Of a DNA stretch of 64,000 nt, positions 1 through 8,096 are shown in pieces. The translations under genes were made by a program, and so were the position numbers. Source of the DNA: Clostridia bacterium (lineage in GTDB: Bacteria; Bacillota; Clostridia; Oscillospirales; Acutalibacteraceae); the NCBI GenBank assembly GCA_017471765.1, contig JAFURT010000034.1, forward strand, positions 1 to 64,000, read 5' to 3'. The notes beneath the pieces were generated by a model. That model saw only the letters and a program-made list of their open reading frames with translations. It ran no database searches and was not told where the DNA came from. How positions within the stretch are numbered: the stretch's first letter is position 1; each line of letters opens with the position of its first letter.

Positions 1-2
1 TA

Positions 3-287
3 CTTGGGCTCGCCAGTGTATTAGCGCTGAAGGATGAGTCGGAAGAAGCTATCGAATTAATTGAGAAGGGACTCCCGTTGTCGATTAACGAAAAGCAAAA
101 AGCAACAATGCGCGCTACTCTTTGCTTCTTATACTTGAAGTGTGGAAGAATAGAAAAAGCGAAGATGCTTGCTTCCGAACTTCCACACATGAGAGAAAGT
201 CGAGAGGTTATTGAACCTGTTATTGCAAAAAAGCTCAGTAGTGACGAAATAGGTGAACAAATAAAAGCTATATTGCTTGGTGAATAA
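3..287 (+). CDS. C-terminal part of a TPR-type helical protein, cut by window edge
   Basis: The frame is open from the first bases and ends at a TAA, so this is the 3' end of a longer gene. The visible 94 residues are helical repeats of tetratricopeptide type: paired amphipathic helices with an Ala/Leu pattern and the segment YLKCGRIEKAKMLASELPHM. Clostridial XRE-family regulators often end in such TPR arrays, and the ELPHMRESREV segment recalls them, but the DNA-binding half lies outside the window. The gene is AT-rich like the next two genes and unlike the chromosome beyond the tRNA. An 8-nt overlap joins it to a very short downstream ORF. Another TPR protein without HTH is possible. Confidence 0.6.
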   Translation, partial: LGLASVLALKDESEEAIELIEKGLPLSINEKQKATMRATLCFLYLKCGRIEKAKMLASELPHMRESREVIEPVIAKKLSSDEIGEQIKAILLGE

Positions 288-351
288 ATTCGCTGAGATG
301 ATCGAAAGAGTCAAAGCGGAGATTACGGAAGAGAAAGCAAAGACAACGTAA
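280..351 (+). CDS. Very short ORF overlapping the TPR gene, 23 residues
   Basis: A GTG at 280 lies inside the last codons of the TPR gene and opens a 23-residue frame (begins MNKFAEMIERV, very rich in Glu and Lys) ending at 351, just before a terminator. The overlap would allow translational coupling. The predicted peptide is one charged amphipathic helix without a secretion signal, so it does not look like a classic Phr-type pheromone precursor. It may be a small partner peptide or chance coding. Confidence 0.3.
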   Translation: MNKFAEMIERVKAEITEEKAKTT

Positions 352-359
352 ATAAAACG

Positions 360-396
360 AGGGCGACTCGAAAGAGCCGCCCTTGAATTTTGTTTT
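360..396 (+). terminator. Rho-independent terminator after the TPR gene
   Basis: A 10-bp stem (AGGGCGACTC with GAGCCGCCCT, one mismatch) with a GAAA loop is followed by TTGAATTTTGTTTT. It lies between convergent genes and could serve both strands. Confidence 0.7.
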
Positions 397-419
397 GCAG
401 TAAACAAAGATTGAGTAAG

Positions 420-2051
420 TCACCAATTTTGAGAAATAAATGAAAAAAGTTTTCGCGAGATATCCTCATGCTTTGATTTGAAAATATCAATGTTGTGTTT
501 TGAAGTAAACACATAATAATAGCCGTTCTTTTCTTCATCACTTGCATCAACAGCCTTTACTGATAATGCATCTTTTAGCTGAATTACTCTGTCTGGAGTA
601 AACTCAATATAGATTTCTTCATTTCCTAATTTTACATAATTGCTCTCATAGTGTTTATCTACGAAAATGAATGCGAAATCATTCTTTAGGTCATATTGAG
701 TAGCAAATTTATTAAATACTTCATAGATCTTCAAGACTGTTTCTTGTGCTTTGAGGGAATTCTTGGCAATGTTTTTCAAGTCTTCAGGTGCACTGCCGTT
801 GATTGTATCCTCTAAAGCGGATTTTTCAGAAAGAGCTTGTTTGTATTTTTCATCGTTAATATAAAAAGTATTATCTTTTATAGCTTTTAAAGTGTTTTTG
901 AAAGATCTAGCTACGCTGTTTCCTAAAATTTCCTCTTCTAAATTACGAAATTCAATTTCGCTTTTCCACAACGGTTTTAATCTTTGACTTCTATCAAAAA
1001 ATTGTTTGCTGATATTGTTCGTGCTATAATCATTTTTCAAGAAACAGACGATATCGTCATCAGACAATAACGACAAGTTTATGCCTTTATCAATGTATCC
1101 TGATAAGGAAATCGCTGTTTTTGAAAAAATACTTTTTTCGTCACCCAATTGTGTTTGGTATTTATCTACCATGTAACTGTCATAATTCTCAATTGCTAAT
1201 TGAATCAATTTGACATCGTACAAAATCGTTGGATTGTTTTGTATCCAATGTCGTTCCAAGTCATTCGCAAAGGTTACATTTTCAATAACACTTAAGGAAC
1301 CGCGTTTATATGCAGCAACTCTTTTTGTGGCTGATGATGCATCTGTATACTCAGATATTACATAACCTGCAAAAAGTCTATCAACATCTAATGCCATGGT
1401 ATTAAAACCAGTGACATAGGAATCTCTAATTAAGTAATCCAATTTATCGACATCGATTAGCGTGCCATTAAGCATGCCGATGATGGTGTTTTCAACCAGT
1501 TTTTCTTGAGATTTGTATGTAGCACCAATTATGGATCGTACAAATAATTCGCGATCTATATTAGGGACACTGTACTTATCGATGAGTTCCAATCCAACAA
1601 TTGCGCTCATAGCCTCGTGCGGTTTACCAATTGTTGTTTTGATGTCTTCATGAAAATCAAATTCGGTAGGGAATCTCTTTGCTAATTCAGCACGAAAGTC
1701 TGTACTTTTTTTATAGTATTCTTCTCCAGTGTGGGAAAATGGTGAATGTCCTACATCGTGAAGCAAACATGCGAGCATAAATGTAGTTCGGTAAGTATCC
1801 CACTTTACTGTGGCGTATTCGGGATAGTGTCTATTTTGGACATTGTTAGAAAAACAATCAAAGGCCTTCTTGCCCAAATGGTAAACACCAATTGAGTGAA
1901 CAAAACGATTATGCAATGCGGATGGATATAAAGATTGATAACCTGTTTGAACGATATTTCTTAATCGCTGAAATTCTGCGGTATCAATTAAAGGTAAACA
2001 AAAATCATCTATATCTACATATCCATAAATCGGATCTTTAATTTGTTTCAT
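420..2051 (-). CDS. HD-domain phosphohydrolase, SAMHD1/dGTPase-like, 543 residues
   Basis: The N-terminal 210 residues carry the H...HD...D metal-binding set of HD-superfamily dNTP triphosphohydrolases: His52 in NRFVHSIGVYHLG, His98-Asp99 in LLHDVGHSPFSH, and Asp200/Asp202 in IDVDKLDYLIRD, very like the SAMHD1 IDVDKWDY element. In this family the residues hydrolyse dNTPs or other phosphate esters. The C-terminal 300 residues are not recognisable and make the protein about 100 residues longer than the YwfO-type COG1078 family as I recall it. It follows the 118-residue gene by 20 bp, so the two form one operon. Codon use is AT-rich and foreign-looking. dGTPase-type HD enzymes are known to defend against phage by dNTP depletion; that role here is inference. 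Confidence 0.8.
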   Translation of the reverse strand: MKQIKDPIYGYVDIDDFCLPLIDTAEFQRLRNIVQTGYQSLYPSALHNRFVHSIGVYHLGKKAFDCFSNNVQNRHYPEYATVKWDTYRTTFMLACLLHDVGHSPFSHTGEEYYKKSTDFRAELAKRFPTEFDFHEDIKTTIGKPHEAMSAIVGLELIDKYSVPNIDRELFVRSIIGATYKSQEKLVENTIIGMLNGTLIDVDKLDYLIRDSYVTGFNTMALDVDRLFAGYVISEYTDASSATKRVAAYKRGSLSVIENVTFANDLERHWIQNNPTILYDVKLIQLAIENYDSYMVDKYQTQLGDEKSIFSKTAISLSGYIDKGINLSLLSDDDIVCFLKNDYSTNNISKQFFDRSQRLKPLWKSEIEFRNLEEEILGNSVARSFKNTLKAIKDNTFYINDEKYKQALSEKSALEDTINGSAPEDLKNIAKNSLKAQETVLKIYEVFNKFATQYDLKNDFAFIFVDKHYESNYVKLGNEEIYIEFTPDRVIQLKDALSVKAVDASDEEKNGYYYVFTSKHNIDIFKSKHEDISRKLFSFISQNW

Positions 2052-2071
2052 GTCATTCTCCTAATAAAGAA

Positions 2072-2428
2072 TTAAGCTTTTTGTTTAGCAAATTCTATCG
2101 ACATATTGACAAGAAAACTTAGTACACTAAAAGGAAGATAACCAATAAAGCGACTTTCAAGATCTTCGATTTTTTTGGTTTTAACTATTCTAATGGAATT
2201 GCTTTCCCGATCATACTCAAAATAATCAGAAAAATCATATATAGCAGATGCTACTTGATCTGAAGAAGATAGGAAAATAGCATTAATATTTTCACTGATT
2301 GATTGCTTTTGAATGTATATTCCAGCTTCGCTTAATTCATCTAAGGTGACGGTGTCTCTCTTGTTGATTTTTTTAAGTGCTATAAGAAGATTTGCAATGA
2401 TATACTCTGCACCAACAAATGTAGCCAT
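2072..2428 (-). CDS. Unknown 118-residue protein, first gene of the HD operon
   Basis: No family is recognised. The N-terminus (IIANLLIALKKINKRDTVTL) followed by DELSEAGIYIQKQ could form a small winged-helix-like fold; the C-terminus is hydrophobic (PFSVLSFLVNMSIEF) but does not look like a clear membrane anchor. The start at 2428 has a GGAGG-type ribosome binding site 7 bp upstream. It is AT-rich like its partner. The tight pairing suggests a regulator, sensor or activator of the HD enzyme; this rests on position only. Confidence 0.65.
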   Translation of the reverse strand: MATFVGAEYIIANLLIALKKINKRDTVTLDELSEAGIYIQKQSISENINAIFLSSSDQVASAIYDFSDYFEYDRESNSIRIVKTKKIEDLESRFIGYLPFSVLSFLVNMSIEFAKQKA

Positions 2429-2552
2429 AGTTTAGCCTCCAAAAAATAATAAATTAGAATTGTAGCTGAAGTGGAATAACGAGTATGACGACACAAAGTT
2501 ATTGTGCCCCAACGAAATAAGGTTACTCTCTCAACAAAAAACCATACAATAC

Positions 2553-2599
2553 ATTATACTACGAAGTTGAGCAAATGTCTATGTTATGCATAGACATTT
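2553..2599 (-). promoter_or_regulatory. Promoter of the HD operon with a palindrome over the -35 box
   Basis: On the minus strand TAGACA (2581-2576), 17 bp and TATAAT (2558-2553) form a good sigma-A promoter. A perfect inverted repeat with 11-bp arms (AAATGTCTATG, 5-nt centre, CATAGACATTT) spans 2573-2599 and contains the -35 box. It has no T-run, so it looks like an operator rather than a terminator. About 120 bp of leader follow without another clear feature. Confidence 0.65.
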
Positions 2600-2636
2600 A
2601 CTCAGGGAAAAAATTCCAACCTCATAGTACCAAATT

Positions 2637-2712
2637 TGGTCCGAGTGACAGGGATCGAACCTGCGGCCTGATGGTCCCAAACCACCCGCGCTCCCAGCTG
2701 CGCCACACCCGG
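2637..2712 (-). tRNA. tRNA-Pro (anticodon TGG), CCA encoded
   Basis: The minus strand folds into a full cloverleaf. The 7-bp acceptor stem pairs CCGGGTG with CACTCGG (one G-U), then discriminator A and an encoded CCA. The D stem is GCGC/GCGC, the anticodon arm GGTGG-TTTGGGA-CCATC has anticodon TGG, and the T arm is GCAGG-TTCGATC-CCTGT. It is the only tRNA in the window. The AT-rich block starts at its 3' end, the usual place for tRNA-directed integration. Confidence 0.95.
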
Positions 2713-2796
2713 ATATCTATTCGATTTTCTTCTTTTTGCGTGGAAATGGGACAAACTAAGGAAGAGACGGTGCTTGCACACCATTCCATGTTCCGC

Positions 2797-2825
2797 ATTG
2801 TACTACAAAACCTCGGAAAAGTCAA
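2797..2825 (-). promoter_or_regulatory. Promoter of tRNA-Pro
   Basis: TTGACT (2825-2820), 17 bp and TACAAT (2802-2797) on the minus strand, about 85 bp upstream of the tRNA 5' end. The remaining sequence to 2948 shows no gene I can support. Confidence 0.6.
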
Positions 2826-2948
2826 GAAAACTCTGTCACTCCATGTGAAAAAGAGGCTAATCGAGTGGTGATGCAAAATTTTTGGCCAGGGCTTTTCATT
2901 TTCCGTTTTCGGTGTTATACTATACATCTGTATGGGCAGAGGTTTTTC

Positions 2949-2978
2949 TTGACAAGACAAGGGCGTTTGCGGTATACT
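2949..2978 (+). promoter_or_regulatory. uvrB promoter
   Basis: TTGACA (2949-2954), 18 bp and TATACT (2973-2978), followed at once by a LexA-type box and then the uvrB ribosome binding site. Confidence 0.8.
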
Positions 2979-2983
2979 GAAAG

Positions 2984-2997
2984 CGAACGTTCGTTCT
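2984..2997 (+). promoter_or_regulatory. LexA (SOS) box in front of uvrB
   Basis: CGAACGTTCGTTCT holds the GAAC-N4-GTTC core of the Firmicutes LexA site and matches 12 of 14 positions of CGAACRNRYGTTYC. It starts 5 bp after the -10 box, so bound LexA would cover the transcription start. uvrB is a classic SOS gene. Confidence 0.75.
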
Positions 2998-3016
2998 ACA
3001 AGAGAGGGGGCAGAGT

Positions 3017-4984
3017 ATGGACAAATTTCAGTTAGTGGCGCCCTATGCGCCCACCGGCGACCAGCCGGAAGCCATTGCGGCGCTGACGGAGGGCATCAAC
3101 CGTGGACTAAAAGAGCAGACTCTGCTGGGTGTTACCGGCTCGGGTAAGACCTTTACCATGGCCAACATCATTGCCAACGTGAACAAGCCCACCCTTGTTC
3201 TCGCTCACAATAAGACCCTGGCCGCCCAGCTGTGCAGTGAATTCCGGGAGTTTTTCCCGAACAACGCAGTAGAATACTTTGTTTCCTACTATGATTACTA
3301 CCAGCCGGAGGCGTATATTCCCTCCACCGATACCTACATTGAAAAGGACTCGGCTATTAACGATGAGATTGACCGCCTGCGCCACTCCGCCACCTCGGCG
3401 CTGTCGGAGCGCCGGGATGTCATCATTGTGGCCAGCGTATCCTGTATCTATACTCTGGGCGACCCCATTGATTACCGCAGCATGGTCATCTCTCTGCGGC
3501 AGGGGATGGAAAAGCCTCGGGACGAGCTGCTCCACAAGCTGGTGGAGCTCCAGTACGAGCGCAACGATATCAGCCTGACCCGCAACAAGTTCCGGGTGCG
3601 TGGGGACGTGGTGGAGATTTTCCCGGCCTATTCCGGGGAGACCCTGTTCCGGGTGGAGTTTTTCGGGGATGAGATCGACCGCATCTGTGAGATTCATTCT
3701 GTTACCGGCGAGGTGAAGAATGTGGTGTCTCATCTGGCCATCTACCCGGCCAGCCACTACATCGTGCCTCCCGACAAGATGGCGGAGGCCATCGGCCGCA
3801 TCCGGGAGGAGATGGAGGCCCGTCACCGGCAGTTTATCGAAGAGGGCAAGCTGTTGGAGGCACAGCGCATCCTCCAGCGCACCACCTACGACATGGAGAT
3901 GCTGCAGGAGATCGGCTTCTGCAAGGGCATCGAGAACTATTCCCGGGTGCTGTCCGGCCGTCCCGCCGGGAGCATGCCCTGCACGTTATTTGATTATTTC
4001 CCCGATGATTTTCTGTTGTTTGTGGACGAAAGCCATGTGACCTTGCCCCAGGTACGAGGGATGTTCGGTGGCGACTATGCCCGGAAGAAGAGCCTGGTGG
4101 ATTACGGCTTCCGGCTGCCCAGCGCCTTTGATAACCGGCCGCTGAATTTTGATGAATTCTACGGACATATCAACCAGGTCGTGTTTGTCTCTGCCACCCC
4201 CGGGGGGCTGGAACGGGAACGCAGTGCCCGGGTGGTGGAGCAGGTCATCCGGCCTACCGGGTTGCTTGACCCGCTGGTATCTGTCCGGCCGGTGGAGGGG
4301 CAGATCGACGACCTGATGGAGGAAATCCGTCGGCGCACCGAAAAAGAGGAGCGTGTGCTGGTCACCACCCTGACTAAGAAGATGGCAGAGGACCTGACCA
4401 CCTACCTGGATACCCACGGCGTCAAGGTGCGGTATATGCACCACGACATCGACACCATGGAGCGTATGCAGATCATCCGTGACCTGCGGTTGGGCGAATT
4501 TGATGTGCTGGTGGGCATTAACCTGTTGCGAGAGGGCTTGGACATTCCGGAGGTCTCCCTGGTGGTGATTCTGGATGCGGACAAAGAGGGCTTCCTGCGT
4601 AGCGAGACCTCCCTCATCCAGACTATCGGCCGTGCCGCTCGTAACGCCGCCGGCCAGGTTATCATGTATGCCGACAGCGTCACGCCGTCCATGGAGGTGG
4701 CGATTCGGGAGACCGACCGCCGTCGGCAGATTCAGACTGCCTACAATGAGGCCAACGGCATCGTGCCGAAAACCATCCGCAAGGACGTCCGGGATGTGCT
4801 GGAGATTTCTTCCGGTGGCGACAAAAAGGGCCGGAACGCTAAGGGCTTGCGGCTGACCCGGGCAGAGCGGGAGGAGCTGATCAAACAGCTCACCAAAGAG
4901 ATGAAAAACGCCTCCCGATTACTGGAATTCGAGCATGCGGCTATTTTGCGTGACCGGATTAAGGAATTGCAGAACATGAAATAG
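3017..4984 (+). CDS. uvrB: Excinuclease ABC subunit B
   Basis: DNA-damage-verifying helicase of nucleotide excision repair, loaded by UvrA and recruiting UvrC. The 655 residues have the expected length. Visible elements: Walker A GVTGSGKT at 38-45, the beta-hairpin ([12 protein letters not shown] near residue 95) that inserts into DNA, DESH Walker B, helicase motifs [16 protein letters not shown] and QTIGRAARN, and a C-terminal UVR domain (about 620-655) that contacts UvrC. The ATG at 3017 follows a GAGAGGGGG ribosome binding site. It is preceded by a LexA box and followed by uvrA, so excision repair is SOS-controlled here. Its last 34 bp are partly duplicated downstream. Confidence 0.98.
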   Translation: MDKFQLVAPYAPTGDQPEAIAALTEGINRGLKEQTLLGVTGSGKTFTMANIIANVNKPTLVLAHNKTLAAQLCSEFREFFPNNAVEYFVSYYDYYQPEAYIPSTDTYIEKDSAINDEIDRLRHSATSALSERRDVIIVASVSCIYTLGDPIDYRSMVISLRQGMEKPRDELLHKLVELQYERNDISLTRNKFRVRGDVVEIFPAYSGETLFRVEFFGDEIDRICEIHSVTGEVKNVVSHLAIYPASHYIVPPDKMAEAIGRIREEMEARHRQFIEEGKLLEAQRILQRTTYDMEMLQEIGFCKGIENYSRVLSGRPAGSMPCTLFDYFPDDFLLFVDESHVTLPQVRGMFGGDYARKKSLVDYGFRLPSAFDNRPLNFDEFYGHINQVVFVSATPGGLERERSARVVEQVIRPTGLLDPLVSVRPVEGQIDDLMEEIRRRTEKEERVLVTTLTKKMAEDLTTYLDTHGVKVRYMHHDIDTMERMQIIRDLRLGEFDVLVGINLLREGLDIPEVSLVVILDADKEGFLRSETSLIQTIGRAARNAAGQVIMYADSVTPSMEVAIRETDRRRQIQTAYNEANGIVPKTIRKDVRDVLEISSGGDKKGRNAKGLRLTRAEREELIKQLTKEMKNASRLLEFEHAAILRDRIKELQNMK

Positions 4985-5129
4985 GCGGCGTGTGTATTAC
5001 GAGGCAGATGTGTGGGAGAATGGGCATCGCCCATTCTCGAGGTGGGTGCAGACCGGGCTAGCGGTCTGCTAAGGCTGCAAACGCCCACGCATGACCGGAT
5101 TAAGGAACTGCAGAACATGAAATAGGCGG
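4951..5129 (+). repeat. 38-bp direct repeat of the uvrB 3' end flanking a structured insert
   Basis: The last codons and stop of uvrB (4951-4988) recur at 5092-5129 with one mismatch, 141 bp apart. The DNA between them holds two hairpins: 10-bp arms with a 3-nt loop (5016-5038, GAGAATGGGC/GCCCATTCTC) and 8-bp arms with a 6-nt loop (5048-5069, GCAGACCG/CGGTCTGC). The latter sits in a larger GTGGG/CCCAC pairing. Neither is followed by a T-run. It resembles a short structured intergenic element that duplicated or inserted between uvrB and uvrA. Confidence 0.75.
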
Positions 5130-5171
5130 TGGCGGTTTCTGCCATCCAACCAAGCCGAAAGGAACCGATCT

Positions 5172-8000
5172 ATGGCTGACAATAAACTCATCATCAAGGG
5201 CGCCCGTGCCCATAATCTGAAAAATGTGAACCTGGAGCTACCCCGTGACCGGCTGATCGTATTCACCGGCCTGTCCGGGTCGGGCAAGTCCTCCTTGGCC
5301 TTCGACACGATCTATGCCGAGGGACAGCGCCGGTATGTGGAGAGCCTGTCCAGCTATGCCCGGCAGTTTTTGGGGCAGATGGACAAGCCGGATGTGGACT
5401 ATATCGAGGGCCTGTCTCCGGCCATCTCCATCGACCAGAAGACCACCTCCAAGAACCCCCGGTCTACCGTGGGCACGGTGACGGAAATCTTCGACTATCT
5501 TCGACTACTGTACGCCCGGATTGGTATTCCTCATTGCCCGGTGTGCGGACGGGAGATCCGCCAGCAGACGGTGGATGAGATCGTGGATAAGATCCTCGGT
5601 CTGCCGGAGGGGACACGCATCCAGTTGTTGGCCCCCATCGTCCGTGGACGGAAGGGCCAGTACGTGAAAGAGCTGGAAGCTGCCCGCAAATCCGGCTATG
5701 CCCGGGCCCGGGTGGATGGCAGTCTGTACGATCTGATGGAGAAGATCGAGCTGGACAAAAACAAAAAGCATACCATTGAAATTGTGGTGGATCGTTTGGT
5801 GGTCAAGGAGGAGATCCGTAGCCGCCTGGCCGATTCGGTGGAGACCGCCACCGGGCTGGCCGACGGTCTGCTGACAGTGGATGTGATCGGTGGGGAGGAA
5901 CTGACCTTCTCCCGCAACTACGCCTGCCCCGACCATGGGGTGAGTGTGGAGGAGCTGGCTCCCCGGATGTTCTCCTTTAACAACCCCTTCGGCGCCTGCC
6001 CTAAGTGCACCGGCCTGGGCATCTTTATGTCCATGGACCCGGAGCGGGTGGTGCCCGACCCCACGCTGTCCATCCGGCAGGGGGCAATTCAGGGAAGCGG
6101 CTGGAGCTACAAGGACGGCGGCACCATCGCCAAGATGTATTTCGACGGACTGGCACAGCACTATGGCTTTTCGCTGGACACCCCCTTTGGGGAACTGCCG
6201 AAGGCCATACAGCAGGTGATTTTCTACGGCACCGGGGGCGAAAAGCTGAAGATGTCTTATACCCGGGAGTATGGCAGCGGCACCCACTACACCGCCTTTG
6301 AAGGGGTGCTGAACAACATGCAACGGCGGTACAGCGAGTCCACCAGCGAAATTGTCCGTGACGAGCTGGAGGGGTACATGAGCCAGGTGGATTGCCCGGA
6401 ATGCCACGGCCGGCGGCTGAAGCCGGAAAGCCTGGCGGTGACGGTGGGCGGTCTCAACATCATGGAACTGTGCGATAAGACGGTGGAGGATATGCTGGCC
6501 TTCCTGGACGAGCTGAAGCTTACCCAGCGGGAGTTGTTTATCGGGGAGCGTATCCTGAAAGAGATTCGGGAGCGCCTGGGCTTCCTCAGCAGTGTGGGGC
6601 TTGGTTATCTGACCTTGGGGCGCAGTTCCGCCACCCTGTCCGGCGGCGAGAGCCAGCGCATCCGGTTGGCCACCCAGATCGGCTCCTACCTGATGGGGGT
6701 GCTGTATGTGCTGGACGAGCCCAGTATCGGCCTGCATCAGCGGGATAATGACCGGTTGCTGGCCACCCTGCGGCATCTGTGCGACATCGGCAACACCCTT
6801 ATTGTGGTGGAGCATGATGAGGATACCATGCGTGCCGCCGACTGGATTGTGGATATTGGCCCCGGCGCCGGCATTCATGGCGGCGAGGTGGTGTATTCCG
6901 GCCCGGCGGCGGACATTGAGGGGTGCGAAGCCTCCCTTACCGGCCAGTATCTCAGCGGCAAGCGGCGCATTCCGGTGCCGGCCCGGCGGCGGCCGGGCAA
7001 CGGCAAGCTGCTCACCGTCCGGGGGGCAGGGGAGAATAACCTCAAGCACATCGATGTGTCTTTTAAATTGGGGGCGTTTAACTGCGTCACCGGCGTATCC
7101 GGGTCGGGAAAATCCTCCCTGATTAACGCCATCCTGTACAAGCGGTTGGCCCATGACCTGAATAAAGCCCGGGGCCGTGCCGGTCGGCACGACGGCATGG
7201 AGGGGCTGGAGCATCTGGACAAGGTGATTGCCATCGACCAGTCCCCCATCGGCCGTACGCCCCGTTCCAACCCGGCTACCTATACCGGGGTGTTTAACGA
7301 TATCCGTGACCTGTACGCCGCCACGGCAGACGCCAAAATGCGTGGCTATGGCCCGGGGCGGTTCTCCTTCAATGTGAAGGGCGGCCGGTGCGAGGCCTGC
7401 CAGGGAGACGGCATTATCAAAATCGAGATGAACTTCCTGCCGGATGTGTTCGTCCCCTGCGAGGTGTGCGAGGGGCGGCGGTATAACCGGGAAACGCTGG
7501 AAGTAAAGTACAAGGGCAAGTCCATCGCCGATGTGCTGGATATGACGGTGGAGGAGGGTGTTGCCTTTTTCTCTGCTATTCCAAAGATTGCCCGCAAGCT
7601 GCAGACCCTGCTGGATGTGGGGCTGGGCTATGTGAAGATCGGCCAGCCGGCTACCACCCTGTCGGGTGGTGAAGCACAGCGGGTGAAGCTGGCCACCGAG
7701 CTGTCCAAGCGAGCTACGGGACGGACGGTGTATATTCTGGACGAGCCTACCACCGGTCTCCATGCCGCCGATGTACAGCGGCTCATCGATGTCCTGCAAC
7801 GGCTGGTGGACGAGGGGAATACCATTGTGGTGATCGAGCATAATCTGGATGTCATCAAGACCGCCGACCACATCGTCGACCTGGGCCCCGAGGGGGGCGA
7901 CAAGGGAGGCTATCTCGTTGCCTGTGGCACCCCCGAGGAGGTGGCCGCCTGCGAGGGCTCGTATACCGGACAATATCTTAAAAGAGTGCTGGAGAAGTGA
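5172..8000 (+). CDS. uvrA: Excinuclease ABC subunit A
   Basis: DNA-damage sensor ATPase of nucleotide excision repair; 942 residues is normal length. Two ABC ATPase modules are visible: Walker [10 protein letters not shown] at 33-41 and GVSGSGKSS in the second half, with signatures [12 protein letters not shown] and [12 protein letters not shown]. The zinc modules are present ([18 protein letters not shown], and the CEAC/CEVC pair of the second half with [16 protein letters not shown] between them). The ATG follows GAAAGGAACC and lies 187 bp after uvrB, so co-transcription is likely, with the structured repeat in between. A strong terminator follows. Confidence 0.98.
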   Translation: MADNKLIIKGARAHNLKNVNLELPRDRLIVFTGLSGSGKSSLAFDTIYAEGQRRYVESLSSYARQFLGQMDKPDVDYIEGLSPAISIDQKTTSKNPRSTVGTVTEIFDYLRLLYARIGIPHCPVCGREIRQQTVDEIVDKILGLPEGTRIQLLAPIVRGRKGQYVKELEAARKSGYARARVDGSLYDLMEKIELDKNKKHTIEIVVDRLVVKEEIRSRLADSVETATGLADGLLTVDVIGGEELTFSRNYACPDHGVSVEELAPRMFSFNNPFGACPKCTGLGIFMSMDPERVVPDPTLSIRQGAIQGSGWSYKDGGTIAKMYFDGLAQHYGFSLDTPFGELPKAIQQVIFYGTGGEKLKMSYTREYGSGTHYTAFEGVLNNMQRRYSESTSEIVRDELEGYMSQVDCPECHGRRLKPESLAVTVGGLNIMELCDKTVEDMLAFLDELKLTQRELFIGERILKEIRERLGFLSSVGLGYLTLGRSSATLSGGESQRIRLATQIGSYLMGVLYVLDEPSIGLHQRDNDRLLATLRHLCDIGNTLIVVEHDEDTMRAADWIVDIGPGAGIHGGEVVYSGPAADIEGCEASLTGQYLSGKRRIPVPARRRPGNGKLLTVRGAGENNLKHIDVSFKLGAFNCVTGVSGSGKSSLINAILYKRLAHDLNKARGRAGRHDGMEGLEHLDKVIAIDQSPIGRTPRSNPATYTGVFNDIRDLYAATADAKMRGYGPGRFSFNVKGGRCEACQGDGIIKIEMNFLPDVFVPCEVCEGRRYNRETLEVKYKGKSIADVLDMTVEEGVAFFSAIPKIARKLQTLLDVGLGYVKIGQPATTLSGGEAQRVKLATELSKRATGRTVYILDEPTTGLHAADVQRLIDVLQRLVDEGNTIVVIEHNLDVIKTADHIVDLGPEGGDKGGYLVACGTPEEVAACEGSYTGQYLKRVLEK

Positions 8001-8043
8001 CAGAAGCCCCTCTCGCCGCAATTTGCGGTGAGAGGGGCTTCTG
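8001..8043 (+). terminator. Terminator after uvrA
   Basis: A near-perfect long hairpin (CAGAAGCCCCTCTCGCCGCA against its complement with one G-U) begins right after the uvrA stop. Only a weak T-tract follows. It may also act on the convergent secreted-protein gene. Confidence 0.7.
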
Positions 8044-8096
8044 TTGTTATATGGGGAGGAAAAATCTGTTTAAACGTGTGGCAAAGAGAGAATTGC

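Noticed and set aside
2575..2960. Short frames over the tRNA-Pro gene
   Set aside because: The sequence folds into a complete tRNA with encoded CCA, and the upstream part is its promoter region.
5016..5069. Rho-independent terminator between uvrB and uvrA
   Set aside because: The two stems are strong, but neither is followed by a T-run; described as a repeat element instead.
5505..8021. 838-codon frame antisense to uvrA
   Set aside because: GC-rich shadow frame; uvrA is unmistakable on the other strand.
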